Below are positions 43,123-51,832 of a stretch of 64,000 nucleotides of DNA, one piece after another. How positions within the stretch are numbered: the stretch's first letter is position 1; every line of letters begins with the position of its first letter. Location of the stretch: assembly GCA_020633415.1 (NCBI GenBank), contig JACKDQ010000001.1:248001-312000 (forward strand). Reading direction: 5' to 3'. This DNA is from Deltaproteobacteria bacterium. Its GTDB lineage: Bacteria; Myxococcota_A; Polyangia; GCA-2747355. Below the pieces are notes generated by a model. That model was not told where the DNA came from. It saw nothing but the letters and a program-made list of their open reading frames with translations, and did no database searches. The position numbers and the translations under genes are program-made.

Positions 43123-45519
43123 TTGCGGCGGTTGTCGATACCGCGGGCGCAGGCCGACATTGCGACCGAGTCGGGGCTGTTAACGCTCGCGATTGGCGTT
43201 CCCCTCTGTCTCGGGGGCGTCCACGTGCCGACAATGGTCGTCGCTTGTGTCGTTGCCTGTTTGACCTTCATGATGTTCTGGGCCGGACGTGGCAGCGAGC
43301 GCATTGCTGTGCCCTGGTACGCGATCCTGCTCGGCGGTGTGGTTGCTTACATTCTATTCCAAGCGATGCCGCTGCCGTTCGGGGTCTTGCGGGTTATCGC
43401 GCCGGCAACCGCGGAAATCTTAGAGGTTTCACTAGGTGGATTCGGCCTGCCGAAGTGGCACGCGATTTCGCTCGACCCGATCGCTTCGGTCCGTGAGGCG
43501 ATGAAGCTGGCGACCTGCACGCTGGCGCTGATTACCGCGCACAATTTCCTACATGCCGGTCGGCGCCAGCGGTTGGCGTTGGGTTTTGCGCTGAGTGCGG
43601 TGTTTGTCTCCGCGCTGGGCGCGCTCGGTATGCTATTTGCCCCCGGTAAGCCGTTGATGCTTTACACGCCGGATTTGGGGCGTGCTCTAGGCATCCTAAC
43701 CACCAGTTTCGTCAACCCGAACCACGGTGCGGCATTCTTGTCGCTCGGACTGGTGGCGATCATCGCGCTCGCTGCCGACGTCCGTGATGTGCAGTGGCGT
43801 GTATTATCGGGTCTGGCCGCGGTGTTTGTCGGCGGCGCAATCTTCTTGACGCTTTCGCGCGGTGGCTTGTTGGCCGTCGCGCTCGCGGTCGGTTTGCTGG
43901 CGATCTTCCTCTGGCAGCGTCCCCGTGCTGAAGGCCGACTGCGACGGCCGATACTCTGGCTCGGTTTCGGTGTGTTGGTGCTGTTGACCTTCGTGTTGTC
44001 GATGGCGCACCAGCAGGTGCTCGCCGAGTTTGGACTCGCGGGCGACGCTCGTATCGACACGCTGAAGCTGGGATTGTGGCCAGCCGGGGCGAAGATGGCT
44101 TGGGCCCACGCTGGCGTGGGTATTGGCCGTGGCGCTTTTCTCACGGTCTTTCCGCACTATCTAGCCGGTGACCTGCCGCTGAATACGACCTACAGCCATC
44201 TGGAAAACCAGTATCTGCATTTGCCGGCTGAGCTGGGCCTTTTGGTCGCCGGCGTGTTGATCATCGGTTCCGTAGTGGTTTGGCTTAGCGCCGCGCGTCG
44301 TGGGTCGCGGCGCGATGCATTGGCGCTGGTCGCGTTGTCTGGTTTGTTCGGTTTGGCTGCCCAAGCATGGGTCGATTTCAATCTCGAAATGCTGGGTCTG
44401 GCGTTACCAGCAGCAATCCTCGTCGGTTCGCTGACGGCACCCCGGCGTCGCGACCGTCGCCGAACGCGGTCCGAGGCCGCCGATGAGCAGAATGAGGCCG
44501 AGCGCGATACGGCGCCGCCGGTGGATGCAAAGGGGCGCCGCTGGCGGCTTGCCTTTGTTGGCGGCCTGCTCGGGGTGGCCGCCCTCAGCGCAGCGTTCAG
44601 TTCGTTTTCTCGTCGACTGAGTAGCGAGGACGCGCGTTTTGATGCGCTCGACAAGGGTCGGGCTACACTGGCCCAGGTGCTGCCCGTCGTCAAAGAAGCG
44701 CTTTATCGGCGGCCAGCGAGTTACGTGCCACACGTCGTTGCGGCGCGTGCTGCACTGCGCGAAGGCAAGGCGGTTGCGCTCAAGTGGCTCAATCGGGCGC
44801 TGTATCTCTATCCCAATAGCCCCGATCTTCACTGGTTGGCGGCCCACAGCTTGATGCGTTTTGGTCGACGCCGGCAGGCGCTACTCGAGGCACGGTTTGC
44901 ATTGCAGGATCGCATGCGTGCAGAGGGCGTGCTCAAGTGGGCGTTGCCGCGCTGTCGTAATCTTGCTGACCTCGAGACGCTGCTATTGCCGCAACCCAAG
45001 ATCCATTCGATGGCAGGTCTATATCTGCGGCGCGCAAAGCGCTCGGCGCTGGCGCTTCAGCTGATGACCCGGGCGGTCAAGCGCTGGCCCGGAAGTCGTT
45101 ACGTAGTTCCGGTGTTGGTGGATTTGCTGATCGACGCGAAGGAGCCGCAGCGCGCGTTGCGAATCGCCGAGGGTCTGCTGCGACGTCCAGAGCCGTCGGC
45201 TCAAGCTCACGTGCTCTGGGCGCGAGCGGCTCAAGCATCGGGACGGCCAACAGAAGAGGTGATCGAGGTGCTTTGGCGCGGCCGACGGTCCCATCCACAG
45301 GATCGGAGCCTGGCCGATATGTTGGTCCATGCGCAGCTCGCGGCGGGTCGTTTCGACGCAGCGCGACAGCTCGCGAAGACTTTGATCGACAGCGCAGAAA
45401 CCCATCGCGAGCGGGCTCAGGCCCATTTTCTGTTGGCCAAGGTTTTGCGGAAAAATGGCCAGCACTACCGCGCCAAGTACGAAGAATCGCTCGCTCAGCA
45501 ACTGTTACGCCAGCAGTAG
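43123..45519 (+). CDS. O-antigen ligase/Wzy-family membrane protein with C-terminal TPR
   Basis: A 798-residue protein starting at TTG 43123, supported by GGAG seven bases upstream. Residues about 20-430 hold about ten transmembrane helices. The Wzy_C family loop contains NTTYSHLENQYLHLPAELGLL, with the conserved EN-x-YL element. After a basic segment and a further hydrophobic helix near 475-490, the C-terminal 300 residues are helical TPR-like repeats (ALKWLNRALYLYPNSPDLHWLAAHSL and others). Ligases or polymerases with TPR tails occur in myxobacteria. It may ligate or polymerise repeat units and recruit partners through TPR. It is followed at once by a GT4 gene. Confidence 0.85.
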   Translation: MRRLSIPRAQADIATESGLLTLAIGVPLCLGGVHVPTMVVACVVACLTFMMFWAGRGSERIAVPWYAILLGGVVAYILFQAMPLPFGVLRVIAPATAEILEVSLGGFGLPKWHAISLDPIASVREAMKLATCTLALITAHNFLHAGRRQRLALGFALSAVFVSALGALGMLFAPGKPLMLYTPDLGRALGILTTSFVNPNHGAAFLSLGLVAIIALAADVRDVQWRVLSGLAAVFVGGAIFLTLSRGGLLAVALAVGLLAIFLWQRPRAEGRLRRPILWLGFGVLVLLTFVLSMAHQQVLAEFGLAGDARIDTLKLGLWPAGAKMAWAHAGVGIGRGAFLTVFPHYLAGDLPLNTTYSHLENQYLHLPAELGLLVAGVLIIGSVVVWLSAARRGSRRDALALVALSGLFGLAAQAWVDFNLEMLGLALPAAILVGSLTAPRRRDRRRTRSEAADEQNEAERDTAPPVDAKGRRWRLAFVGGLLGVAALSAAFSSFSRRLSSEDARFDALDKGRATLAQVLPVVKEALYRRPASYVPHVVAARAALREGKAVALKWLNRALYLYPNSPDLHWLAAHSLMRFGRRRQALLEARFALQDRMRAEGVLKWALPRCRNLADLETLLLPQPKIHSMAGLYLRRAKRSALALQLMTRAVKRWPGSRYVVPVLVDLLIDAKEPQRALRIAEGLLRRPEPSAQAHVLWARAAQASGRPTEEVIEVLWRGRRSHPQDRSLADMLVHAQLAAGRFDAARQLAKTLIDSAETHRERAQAHFLLAKVLRKNGQHYRAKYEESLAQQLLRQQ

Positions 45520-45523
45520 TGGC

Positions 45524-46741
45524 ATGGACGTGGTGAGACCGTCGAAGATGCGTGATGCCAGGCGAGGCCCAGCCAATGCGCAGACGATGGTGGGCGATCG
45601 CCCCCGGCTGTTGTTTGTCGTCACCGAAGACTGGTATTTTCTCTCTCATCGGTTGGCGCTAGCCCATGCGGCTAGCCGCGCAGGATACCGCGTGGCGGTC
45701 GCCACTGCGCCTGGTCCGAAGGTCTCTCAGATCACCGCTGCAGGGTTCGAGCACTTCGCTTTACCCTCGATGACCCGAGGTGGCACCAATCCGCTTTTCG
45801 AGGCACTCAACGTTGTTGAGCTCGCTCGGGTCTTCCGCCGTTATCGTCCTGATTTGGTTCATTTGGTGGCGATTAAGCCGACGCTCTATGGCTCGATCGC
45901 TGCGCGTCTTGTTGCGGTGCCCGCGGTTATCTGTGCCTTCGCTGGGATGGGCTACTTGTTCACCGGCCAATCGCTCAAGCGTCAAGCGATGCGGATGGTC
46001 GCCGAGGCCGGGTATCGCTACTGCATTTGCGGACGGGAGAACGTTTCGGTGATTCTGCAAAACCGTGACGACAGGCATTTTTTTGTCGAGCGCGGCTTTG
46101 CTCATGCCGAGCAGATCCATTTGATTTGCGGTTCGGGCGTCGACATCGCGCGCTTTTCCCCGCCAGAGGCCGTTGCCGAAGGTGCCCCCGTGGTGATCTG
46201 CCATTCCCGGATGCTATGGGACAAAGGGATCGGCGAGTTGGTCGAAGCCGCGCGGATCTTGCGTCAGCGCGGTCGCGATTTTCGCCTGCTGCTCGTGGGC
46301 GCCTCTGACCCCGAAAACCCCGCGGCGGTGCCTGATCAGACGCTGCAGAACTGGCATAACGAGGGCGTGGTTGAGTATCTGGGGCGTCGCGATGATATCC
46401 CCGAGCTGCTTGCGCGCTCGCACATCGCGTGCTTGCCGTCATATCGGGAAGGCGCGCCGCTCTCGCTGATCGAAGCCGCTGCCTGTGGGCTGCCGATCGT
46501 TAGCTGCGACGTGCCGGGATGTCGTGAGGTCGTTGAGCATCGAGAGAATGGCCTGCTGGTACCAAAGCAGCAGGCCGCTGCACTGGCTCAGGCGTTGGAC
46601 CAGCTATTGGTGGATCGGGCTTTGCGCCAAAGGATGGGACGCGCGTCGCGACGAATCGCCGAACAACGGTTAGCCGATCATCGTGTCCACGACGAGACGC
46701 TGGCGCTTTATCGGACGGCGCTCTCGCGGTGCCGAGCCTAG
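45524..46741 (+). CDS. GT4 glycosyltransferase
   Basis: A 405-residue GT-B enzyme. The frame opens further upstream, but the first 70 bases lie inside the preceding gene. ATG 45524, five bases after that stop, is taken as start; ATG 45548 or 45587 also fit, and none has a good ribosome site. Motifs are LLFVVTEDWYFLSHRLALA, ICGSGVDIARFSP, VVICHSRMLWDKGIGELVEA, YLGRRDDIPELLARSHIACLPS and EGAPLSLIEAAACGLPIVS. It ends in a CTAG tetranucleotide shared with the stop of the convergent OPX gene. Confidence 0.87.
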   Translation: MDVVRPSKMRDARRGPANAQTMVGDRPRLLFVVTEDWYFLSHRLALAHAASRAGYRVAVATAPGPKVSQITAAGFEHFALPSMTRGGTNPLFEALNVVELARVFRRYRPDLVHLVAIKPTLYGSIAARLVAVPAVICAFAGMGYLFTGQSLKRQAMRMVAEAGYRYCICGRENVSVILQNRDDRHFFVERGFAHAEQIHLICGSGVDIARFSPPEAVAEGAPVVICHSRMLWDKGIGELVEAARILRQRGRDFRLLLVGASDPENPAAVPDQTLQNWHNEGVVEYLGRRDDIPELLARSHIACLPSYREGAPLSLIEAAACGLPIVSCDVPGCREVVEHRENGLLVPKQQAAALAQALDQLLVDRALRQRMGRASRRIAEQRLADHRVHDETLALYRTALSRCRA

Positions 46742-47355
46742 AACACCCGCTCTGGGACGAAGACCACGTCGCCTGGGCGTAGCGGATAGGAGCTCGATTG
46801 TCCGCTGCCCATCGGTAGCGAATAGCGTTTGCGCTGACCATTTTCGATACGCATTATCGAGATGCCATTCTTGTCGGCGAGCGGTGTAACACCACCCGCT
46901 AGGGTCAGCGCCTCGATCACCGTCATGTTGCTGGTGTAATCGAAGGTCCCGGACTTGCGAACCTGTCCCCAGACGAAGACCTTGCGCTTTTTCGCATAAC
47001 CCTCGGCGAAAACGGCGACGTGTGGCGCCTTCAAATAGCCGGCAGCGAGCTTTGTCTTGAGGAGGGAACTGACAGCCTCGGGGGCCTTGCCGGCCACATG
47101 GATGCGGCCGACCAAGGGGTAGTCGATCGTTCCCTCGCTGGATACCTGAAATTTGCCGCTGAGGTTCTTTTCGCCGAAGACCTCGATCGTCAGTACATCG
47201 CCGCTCTCGACGGCGACCCGATCAGGGGTTATCAGCGGCAGTGGTGGGGCCTTCTTTCCCTGCGTGGTGGCGCAACCGCCGAGCAGGGCCGCAATTGCCA
47301 GCAGCAGCCATAACGATGCGGTGTTTGTTGAGCGGCAAAACAACCTGTAAGTCAT
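46738..47355 (-). CDS. Short Wza-like outer-membrane polysaccharide export (OPX) lipoprotein
   Basis: A 205-residue lipoprotein starting at ATG 47355; TTG 47373 is an alternative. The signal sequence ends at Cys28 (LGGC). A Poly_export domain follows (SGDVLTIEVFGEKNLSGKFQVSSEGTI) and one SLBB-like domain (KVFVWGQVRKSGTFDYT, TVIEALTLAGGV). E. coli Wza is about 379 residues and has a C-terminal helix that spans the membrane; this protein ends at VFVPERVF and lacks it. A separate beta-barrel, such as the one at 21128, would be needed to complete the channel. Its stop overlaps the convergent GT4 stop. Confidence 0.9.
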   Translation of the reverse strand: MTYRLFCRSTNTASLWLLLAIAALLGGCATTQGKKAPPLPLITPDRVAVESGDVLTIEVFGEKNLSGKFQVSSEGTIDYPLVGRIHVAGKAPEAVSSLLKTKLAAGYLKAPHVAVFAEGYAKKRKVFVWGQVRKSGTFDYTSNMTVIEALTLAGGVTPLADKNGISIMRIENGQRKRYSLPMGSGQSSSYPLRPGDVVFVPERVF

Positions 47356-47756
47356 CTCTTTACGCCTAGCCAAAATAGCTCGTGTTCCCCGATTGGTTGC
47401 GATCTTGGGGCCCGTCGTTCATCAGTTCTGGGCTCAGGGATTATGGGGGATGGCGCCGGCGAAAAAAAGGGCTATGTCGCCCCGCTGCGGTACCAGAGCC
47501 AGTCGGCGATCGCCTACAGCCCCATACACCGCTGTGCCGCAGAAAAAGCGGATGGTCAATCCGGGGTTGCATCGAGGTTCCTTGCGGCGACGTCGATCCT
47601 CCGGTACGCTGCTTCTCATCTCAAAAACAAACGCGGTTAGCGATTAACGGGCGTCTGACGGCCAAAGAGGCCGGCAACGCCAAGCGAAGTGATGCGTGAT
47701 GTTCACGGCGCCCACACGGCGTGTGGGCGGCACTTGGCTTAGCTGAGGAGGAGAAC
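47356..47756. other. Divergent intergenic region upstream of OPX and FG-GAP genes
   Basis: 401 bases contain no convincing gene. The sequence near 47650-47690 can fold: GGCGT/ACGCC outer stem with an inner CGGCC/GGCCG hairpin. A perfect 9-bp hairpin follows at 47709-47729. The leader may be structured, but I cannot match a known riboswitch. Confidence 0.4.
47709..47729. promoter_or_regulatory. Perfect 9-bp inverted repeat in the leader of the FG-GAP gene
   Basis: CGCCCACAC and GTGTGGGCG flank a GGC loop, ending 27 bases before the ATG. It could be a leader hairpin or an operator. Confidence 0.5.
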
Positions 47757-50633
47757 ATGTTAAGTCGGGTAAAGGCCCTGGTCGGTGTGCTTTCTGTCGC
47801 CGGGCTGCTTGTGGCCTGTGACAATGACGGTCCGCGGCCGGTCGACGGTGGTAATGATGGTAAGGTGGTCGACGCTAACACCGCCGACGGTACGACCGGC
47901 TCTTGCGAGGTTCGTATCAGCAAGATCAACGGCACAGATGCCAGCAATGTTACCCAGATCGACTCCAGTCTCGACCAAGACGCCAATACCGCCGGCGTAC
48001 AGATCAACGTCGAGGCGACGGTGCTTGGCGTTGCTGACGGTGCCACTGTGTCCTTGGCGGTGACTGGGTTGGCGCAAGCCGTGACCGCGACGCTTAGTGG
48101 CGGCAAGGCTGTGTTTACCAATGTCACGGTCGATCCAGAAACCAACGGGGTGCTGACCTTCACGCCGAGCGTTACCGGCCAGAACTGCACCGCCACGGCA
48201 AGTAACTTCAACACCCAGGCCGATCCGACCTGCAAGATCAGCACGCCGAAAGACGGTACGACGCTAGTTGCTGCTGACGACAAAGTGCCGGGCGACAATG
48301 CTTTCCAGCACGATGTGATCGTCGAAACCACCAATAGCGCCGGTGGAACGATCGAGCTGAAGATCGAGAACACCACGGCTGGAACGTCGAGTCCCGATGC
48401 GACCGGCAAGGCGACCTTCGCTTCAGTGACGTTGCCCAAGACGACCAACAAGACGGTGAAGCTCGAGGCCACTGTGCGCGTCGGCGCGCTGACCAGCAAC
48501 TGCACGGTCACCGTGACGCTTGATATCGACGCGCCGACTTGCGTGCTCGGGCAGTTCTCTCCGGCGCCGAAGTCGACAACCAAAGGCGATGGCCTTGGCC
48601 CAGACCAAGACGCCGACAAAAACACAGCCAAGACGCAGACAACGATCGAAGTAACGAGCGACGCCGACCAGGTCGAGCTGTTCGTCGGATCGACATCTCA
48701 AGGCAAGGTGACACCGACGGGCGGCAAAGCTGCTTTCAATCTCAACCTAGATGATGGCACGCATACCTACAAAGCGATCTGCACCGCCACTGGCAGTGGC
48801 AACTCCGCCGAGACCAACGCGGGACAGATCATCGTCGACACGGCCTTGCCTGCGCGCGTGCAGGATCTGGCCTGCGTTGAGACCAATCACCGAAGCCGCG
48901 CAGTCAACTGCACGTTTACTGTACCGAGTGATGGCACCAATGGCAGCGGCATTGAAAAGTGCCAGCTGGCTTGGGCCGATGACACCAATAACAAGACCAA
49001 CGTGGACGAAGGTATCTGGAACCTACCGACGACGTTTGGCAAGGAATTTGCCGTCGGCACTGGCGCCCATACCGAGCCACTGACCGTTGAGCGGTTGTCG
49101 ATCAACTACGAGTTTGGCGTGCGCTGTATCGACTATCTGGGCAACGTCGCCAAGGTCGAGTCCACTAAGAACGTCAACCTGACCATGACCTTCAAGCTTC
49201 AGTCGATCGCTGGCGCGGTGAGCGGTGAGTCCTTTGGCCGCACGGTGGCGGCCGGTGACTTCGATTGCGATGGTGACACTGACGTCGCTGTTGCCGCGCC
49301 CAAGGCCAATGGCGGCAAGGGGACAGTGGTGATCTACAAGTCCGACGGCGTCAAAGAGCTGATCTCTTCGTTGCCGATCACGATTCAGGGGACCAATGCG
49401 GGTACCAAGGCCACCGGTTGGGGCTTTGGGCTCAACATGCGTGCACTGGACTTCAACGGCGATGGTTGTGACGATCTGCTGATTGGCACGGGCAATAACA
49501 TTGTTGCCCGCGATGGATCTGGCAATGGCCGGATCTATCTCTACCTAGGTACATCCACCTTCGGCGATCGGCTCGACGAGTACGACGCAGCCCAACCGAC
49601 AAAACTGCCTGCCGACATGGTCTGGGAGTTGCCAGCCGGATCGGCGGCTGCCGACACGATGGCGTATCAAGTCGAGGGCATCGACCACAACGGTGACGCC
49701 AAAGACGATATGGTCACGGTTGTTGTCAGCGGTGGTGCTGCGACTGTGGTCTTCGACTATGGCGAAGCGCTAACGCCGGTTGATTCGGCCAGCGCGAGTA
49801 CTCACCCGACGCGGCGCGTGGTTCCGACGGCGGCCGATCTGACGATTACCGGCGCGTCGTCGTCGGCGTTCTTCGGTTCGACGATCGGTGGTTTGGGCAA
49901 CATCGATGGTGACGCCGACAATACGATCGACCTGTTTGTCGGTGAGATCGGGGCCAATACCTTCAAGGGCAAGGCGTTTATTATCAAGGGCGGCAAGCGC
50001 AGCGGGGTCTCGACGATTACGCTCGCTGACCCGAGCATTTTCGAGATCTCCGGTGGGAGCGATGCTGAGCAGTTCTATTTCGGCATGATGGGTGCCGGCG
50101 TCGGCGATCTAAACAATGACGGTGTGCCCGAGTTTGCGATCGCTAGCCCGTTCTACGGGCAGACCGCTGACAAGTTCAGAGGTCAAATCTGGATCTTCAA
50201 CCTCAAAGCCGGGACGCCGACTAGTGTCAGCGATGCCGTGGCGGTGTTGGAAAACAATTACTCCGTCCCGCTGGCGAGCGCCAACATGGGTCAGACGATT
50301 GTCCAGGGCTCGCGTATCGATCCGGTCAAAGGTGCGGACTTCAATAAGGATGGTATCGCCGACCTGGTGATCTCGATCAACCGCACGGCGACGATCGATC
50401 GCTCGGGCTTCTTGGTCTACTTCGGTGTCGCTGGCGCCAACGTCAAAGACTACGACATTAGTAAGCCGGACTTGGAGCTCTTGCCGCCGGTCGGCACCGG
50501 GGCGGCCGGTCTAGGCTTCTCTGCCGACTTCTTGCCCGACCTCGACAAAGACGGCTTCGTTGACCTTTGCTTGGGCAACCCGAACTACCAAAGTGGCGGC
50601 CAGCCCGTCGGCGGTATTGCCGTCTTCCACTAG
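47757..50633 (+). CDS. FG-GAP beta-propeller lipoprotein
   Basis: A 958-residue lipoprotein. ATG 47757 is preceded by GAGGAGGAG and opens a signal sequence ending at Cys21 (LVAC). Residues about 50-490 form several Ig-like domains with paired Cys. From about 495 to the end are seven FG-GAP-like repeats with calcium-binding DxDxDG loops (GDFDCDGDTDVAVAAP, LDFNGDGCDDLLIGTG, GDLNNDGVPEFAIASP, PDLDKDGFVDLCLGNP). It resembles integrin-alpha-type surface proteins. Lying inside the polysaccharide cluster, it may be a surface anchor or adhesin for the polymer (inference). Its stop shares CTAG with the convergent CapD-like gene. Confidence 0.88.
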   Translation: MLSRVKALVGVLSVAGLLVACDNDGPRPVDGGNDGKVVDANTADGTTGSCEVRISKINGTDASNVTQIDSSLDQDANTAGVQINVEATVLGVADGATVSLAVTGLAQAVTATLSGGKAVFTNVTVDPETNGVLTFTPSVTGQNCTATASNFNTQADPTCKISTPKDGTTLVAADDKVPGDNAFQHDVIVETTNSAGGTIELKIENTTAGTSSPDATGKATFASVTLPKTTNKTVKLEATVRVGALTSNCTVTVTLDIDAPTCVLGQFSPAPKSTTKGDGLGPDQDADKNTAKTQTTIEVTSDADQVELFVGSTSQGKVTPTGGKAAFNLNLDDGTHTYKAICTATGSGNSAETNAGQIIVDTALPARVQDLACVETNHRSRAVNCTFTVPSDGTNGSGIEKCQLAWADDTNNKTNVDEGIWNLPTTFGKEFAVGTGAHTEPLTVERLSINYEFGVRCIDYLGNVAKVESTKNVNLTMTFKLQSIAGAVSGESFGRTVAAGDFDCDGDTDVAVAAPKANGGKGTVVIYKSDGVKELISSLPITIQGTNAGTKATGWGFGLNMRALDFNGDGCDDLLIGTGNNIVARDGSGNGRIYLYLGTSTFGDRLDEYDAAQPTKLPADMVWELPAGSAAADTMAYQVEGIDHNGDAKDDMVTVVVSGGAATVVFDYGEALTPVDSASASTHPTRRVVPTAADLTITGASSSAFFGSTIGGLGNIDGDADNTIDLFVGEIGANTFKGKAFIIKGGKRSGVSTITLADPSIFEISGGSDAEQFYFGMMGAGVGDLNNDGVPEFAIASPFYGQTADKFRGQIWIFNLKAGTPTSVSDAVAVLENNYSVPLASANMGQTIVQGSRIDPVKGADFNKDGIADLVISINRTATIDRSGFLVYFGVAGANVKDYDISKPDLELLPPVGTGAAGLGFSADFLPDLDKDGFVDLCLGNPNYQSGGQPVGGIAVFH

Positions 50634-51763
50634 ATCGCGCTGGAGGCGGCGGCTCGGATATTCACCGGCCGTCGCCCGCGCGGCTCCTCCGTAATAAAGG
50701 AAAGCTGCTCGCCGATGCGCTGGCGCAGTTCATCTGGCGTCAATGCTGGGTCGAGCGCGCAGATCGCATCGAGCGCGCCCTGAGTGCGCGCAAGCGGCCA
50801 GCTTGGTTCAATGCAGCGGCGGATTCGCGGAAAGCGAGTGGGCTGGGTCTGCTCAAAATCGAGCGGATCGCGCAGCCGCTCGCCGGGTCGGATGCCGGTG
50901 TATTTGATAGCGATCGCCTTGGGGTCCGCGCCGCATAGCGTGATCAACCTTTGGGCTAGTTCAATGATGGCGATTGGTTTCCCCATCTCCAGGATGTAAT
51001 TGCTCGCGGTATCTCCCTGGGCGGCGGCGAGCAGCACCAGTTGGCTAGCCTCCCCGATGGTGATGAAGTAGCGTTGCATCTTGGCGTCGGTGATTGTCAG
51101 CGGACCGCCCGCTTGGATTTGCCGATAAAGGATCGGCACGACGCTACCGCGGCTGCCGAGCACATTGCCAAAGCGCACCGCTAAGAGGCGCGTCTTGGCG
51201 GCGCATTCACGAGCAATGCCCAAGACGACCTCCTCGGCTAGCCGCTTGCTGGCGCCCATCACCGAGCAGGGTGCGACTGCCTTGTCAGTCGAGATCAGCA
51301 CGAAGGTCTCTGTTTGATGAGCGACCGCTTGTTCGGCCAACAGCCGCGTCGCACCGGCATTGTTGATGAACGCCTCCTGCGGGTTTTGCTCCATCAGCGG
51401 CACGTGCTTGTGAGCGGCAGCGTGTAGCACGACCTGCGGGCGTTGTTGCTTGAAGAGTGCTTCGATCCGTCGTGCATCGCGAACGTCGGCGATGATCGGA
51501 AGGCACCGGCCGTCTGTGTCTAGCGTTTGGAGCGCTTCGAACAGGGCGGCTTCGGCGTGGTCGAGTAGGATCAGTTTGCGAGCTGGACTCTTGAGCAGCT
51601 GGCGCGATAGCTCTGCACCGATCGAACCTCCGGCGCCGGTGATTAGCACCGTGCGGTCGCTCAACAGGTCGTGCCAGCTTCTGGGATCGACGGCGATCGG
51701 CGCGCGCTCCAAAAGCTGCTCCAACACAAGGTCATCAATGGGTCGGTGTGGCTGCGCCATCAT
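50630..51763 (-). CDS. CapD/PglF-type nucleotide-sugar 4,6-dehydratase, catalytic domain only
   Basis: A 377-residue protein that aligns from the first residue with the C-terminal half of FlaA1/WbpM/CapD. It has a pre-domain segment (IDDLVLEQLLERAPIAVD), the NAD motif GAGGSIG (43-49), HAAAHKHVPLMEQNP, STDKAVAP (158-165) and V-M-G-A-S-K (168-173). The last matches the Ser-Met-Lys type active site of large CapD-group enzymes. C-terminal YTGIRPGERLRDPL agrees. No membrane helices are present. The missing N-terminal half is found fused to WecA at 24019. Predicted to start UDP-diNAc-type sugar synthesis. ATG 51763 or 51760. Confidence 0.9.
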   Translation of the reverse strand: MMAQPHRPIDDLVLEQLLERAPIAVDPRSWHDLLSDRTVLITGAGGSIGAELSRQLLKSPARKLILLDHAEAALFEALQTLDTDGRCLPIIADVRDARRIEALFKQQRPQVVLHAAAHKHVPLMEQNPQEAFINNAGATRLLAEQAVAHQTETFVLISTDKAVAPCSVMGASKRLAEEVVLGIARECAAKTRLLAVRFGNVLGSRGSVVPILYRQIQAGGPLTITDAKMQRYFITIGEASQLVLLAAAQGDTASNYILEMGKPIAIIELAQRLITLCGADPKAIAIKYTGIRPGERLRDPLDFEQTQPTRFPRIRRCIEPSWPLARTQGALDAICALDPALTPDELRQRIGEQLSFITEEPRGRRPVNIRAAASSAI

Positions 51764-51832
51764 CTGTCTCTATATCGCTTAGTGGGCGCGAGGTCACAAT
51801 CGATTCACAACGTCTTCGATGGTCGGATACTC

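Noticed and set aside
47640..47700. c-di-GMP (GEMM) riboswitch
   Set aside because: The region folds into nested stems, but the conserved GEMM loop and receptor sequences are not present.
47621..48631. Leftward 336-residue Ser/Thr/Val-rich frame
   Set aside because: It is antisense to the FG-GAP lipoprotein, whose signal peptide, ribosome site and repeats are convincing.
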